Part shown: piece after piece, positions 5,525-7,232 of the stretch | How the letters are laid out: every line of letters starts with the position of its first letter | Numbering within the stretch: the stretch's first letter is position 1 | Origin: an uncultured Phascolarctobacterium sp. | Lineage (GTDB): Bacteria > Bacillota > Negativicutes > Acidaminococcales > Acidaminococcaceae | DNA: 7,232 bases | NCBI GenBank assembly: GCA_934234275.1 | Contig: CAKQHU010000069.1 | Location: forward strand, 1 to 7,232 | Direction of reading: 5' to 3' | Made by a program: the position numbers and the translations under genes | Notes under the pieces: model-generated | Database searches by the model: none | What the model saw: the letters and a program-made list of their open reading frames with translations, nothing else | Told to the model about the DNA's origin: nothing

Positions 5525-7232
5525 TTACAGGTTCCTTTCGGAAATAACCTTGCCGTCACAGATGAACTGTACCTTGGCATTGCCTGCATATTCCACCTTC
5601 TGACGCAGACGCACGCTGCCGTTTTGCGTACCGCTGTACAGCGTTGCCGTGCCGTTGTCATCCGTCAGCACAATGCGCACGTTGGCAGGTTTGCCGCTAG
5701 GTACAACAAAGTCAACATAGGCGCTCTTCTTTTCGCCGCCGGCAGCTACGGTAATCGCTACAGCCGCGCCGTCATTAAGGTTACTGCCTACACCCGGGTT
5801 GCAGGCCAGAACTACATTCTTCTTGGCGTTGGCATCCTGAACCTTTTTGATTTCACCCAGCTTCAGGCCTGCCTGCTCCAGCATGCCCTTAGCTTCGTCA
5901 ATGGATTTGCCGATAATATTCGGAACCGGCTTATCGCCTTCGTTAATCACCAGGTCGATACCTGTTCCCTTAGGAGCCTTATCCAGTCCCTTCGGTGACT
6001 GGCTGAGCACAGCGCCGATTTTCTCGCCGTCCACATGCTTGCGCGTCACCTTGCCGACCTTAAAGCCTGCATCCGCCAGCTGCTGCTCCGCCTTCGACAG
6101 CGACATGCCTGTCACGTCAGGCACAGCCTTCAGCTCCGCACCCTTACAGATGGTCAGGATAATAAGACTACCCTGCTTACGTTTTTCACCGGCCTTCGGA
6201 GACTGCTCCATAACCGTACCGGGCTTAAACTTGTCAGGATCGCCGTATTTTTCCTCCAGCTCTACCTTAAACTGCTTTTCCTCCAGCAGCTTCTGTGCTT
6301 CAACTACCGTCATATTGGTAACATTAGGCACTGCAATCTCCGCCAGATTGCGGTTGAAGATAAAGTGCGCTACCAGCGAAATTGCTACTACCGCAGCAGT
6401 AATCATTACTATCAGTTTGGTATAATTCAGCTTTTTCTTAACCACCGGTTTTTCATCCCCTGTTTTTTCGGAAGGCATTGCTTCCTGCTTTTCCTGAATT
6501 TTTTCCGGCTCTTGTGTTACAGCCGGAGTTACCTGCTTCGGCGGCAGCTCACTGCGCACAGGCTTCATAATCACCGTAGCACCGTCATCAGGGCTATCGA
6601 CAACATTGCCGTTGGACTTCACCGCGCCCAGCTCCTGATGATAGTCCTCGCTGCTGAACGGGAAGAGCTTCATCTTCAGGTTCATCAGATCACGTCTGAG
6701 CTGACCGGCATTTGCATATCTGTCCTCACAGCGCTTTGCCAACGCCTTGTCCATAATCTCCTGCATGCCCTCGGGAACATTTTCCATATAATCCTTCAGC
6801 TGCGGCACAGGCTTTTCTACATGCATCATGGCAACAGAAACAGCCGTTGTGCCGACGTAGGGAACCTCACCCGTAAGCATTTCGAAGAGCACTATGCCCA
6901 AGGAATAGACATCGCTGCTGGCAGTAATCTTACCGCCGCAGGCCTGCTCCGGTGAAATATAATGCACTGAACCCATCACCGATTTGGAATAAACCATCGT
7001 CTGGTTCGTGACCATTTTGGCAATGCCGAAATCAGCGATTTTCGGATTCATATTTTTGTCAATCAAAATATTCTGCGGCTTGATGTCACAGTGAATAATG
7101 TTGTGGCTGTGAGCATGCTGCAGTGCATCGGCAAGTCGCACAGCGATTTCCAGCACAGTATTCAGGCTCAGCTTATGCTCCTGCATATACTCCTTCAGAG
7201 TAACACCGTCAACATATTCCATAACTATATAC
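5525..7232 (-). CDS. prkC: PASTA-domain Ser/Thr protein kinase (PrkC/PknB/StkP type), N-terminus beyond right edge
   Basis: The frame is open to the window edge (YIV precedes the Met at 7222), so the glycine loop and the catalytic lysine region lie outside; numbering here is from that Met. The kinase part shows a hinge MEYVDGVTL, a catalytic loop HCDIKPQNIL (44-53), DFG (64-66), a Ser/Thr-bearing activation segment and YISPEQ (88-93). A Pro/Glu-rich linker (about 190-262) leads to one transmembrane helix (about 268-289). Outside the cell are three PASTA repeats (about 295-361, 364-428 and 431-494) and a C-terminal beta-rich domain (about 497-565). Such kinases bind muropeptides or lipid II through PASTA and control cell-wall growth, division and dormancy exit. 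The catalytic loop has Cys where RD kinases have Arg. The promoter, and probably a prpC phosphatase gene, would lie to the right. Confidence 0.95.
   Translation of the reverse strand, partial: YIVMEYVDGVTLKEYMQEHKLSLNTVLEIAVRLADALQHAHSHNIIHCDIKPQNILIDKNMNPKIADFGIAKMVTNQTMVYSKSVMGSVHYISPEQACGGKITASSDVYSLGIVLFEMLTGEVPYVGTTAVSVAMMHVEKPVPQLKDYMENVPEGMQEIMDKALAKRCEDRYANAGQLRRDLMNLKMKLFPFSSEDYHQELGAVKSNGNVVDSPDDGATVIMKPVRSELPPKQVTPAVTQEPEKIQEKQEAMPSEKTGDEKPVVKKKLNYTKLIVMITAAVVAISLVAHFIFNRNLAEIAVPNVTNMTVVEAQKLLEEKQFKVELEEKYGDPDKFKPGTVMEQSPKAGEKRKQGSLIILTICKGAELKAVPDVTGMSLSKAEQQLADAGFKVGKVTRKHVDGEKIGAVLSQSPKGLDKAPKGTGIDLVINEGDKPVPNIIGKSIDEAKGMLEQAGLKLGEIKKVQDANAKKNVVLACNPGVGSNLNDGAAVAITVAAGGEKKSAYVDFVVPSGKPANVRIVLTDDNGTATLYSGTQNGSVRLRQKVEYAGNAKVQFICDGKVISERNL

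Noticed and set aside
6035..6955. Plus-strand open frame (306 aa) opposite the kinase gene
   Set aside because: It lies wholly within the PASTA kinase coding region, shows no domain, and is rich in Leu, His and Arg as expected of an antisense shadow.

Overview
The window reads as ordinary chromosome of a Gram-positive-lineage bacterium (Bacillota), with base composition near 50% GC by eye. The main clue is the order PASTA-domain Ser/Thr kinase, rsgA, rpe, which is the core of the Firmicutes prpC-prkC-rsgA-rpe cluster. The SD sequences are strong AGGAGG types and the promoters are of the sigma-A type. Negativicutes such as the Acidaminococcaceae would fit, but that is a guess that needs a gltX or rpe tree. 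No mobile element, CRISPR array, tRNA or rRNA gene was seen.

Right part (3982-7232, minus strand): the pknB/prkC-like kinase is cut by the right edge, so its first kinase lobe is missing. It is followed 2 nt later by rsgA, whose stop overlaps the start of rpe in an ATGA. This looks like one transcript linking cell-wall sensing, ribosome maturation and the pentose phosphate pathway. It ends at a bidirectional terminator at 3871-3924. A 49-bp array of seven degenerate 7-bp repeats lies beside the terminator and runs into the rpe stop codon.

Middle (2968-3855): a divergent intergenic region carries two good promoters. One drives gltX leftward. The other drives a small AlkA/Mag1-type DNA glycosylase rightward, which converges on rpe at the shared terminator.

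Left part (1-2967, minus strand): gltX ends in a strong hairpin terminator at 1418-1454. Next come a secreted two-domain protein (RsiV/PdaC-like N-terminal region plus a chagasin-type I42 peptidase-inhibitor domain), a ZapA-like division protein with a long tail of six 11-residue repeats, and the first 16 codons of a U32-type peptidase. The last three genes are tightly spaced and probably co-transcribed.

I see no clearly new multi-gene system. The items most worth a second look are the hendecad-tailed ZapA, the secreted chagasin-domain protein beside it, the heptamer array, and the HCD (not HRD) catalytic loop of the kinase.
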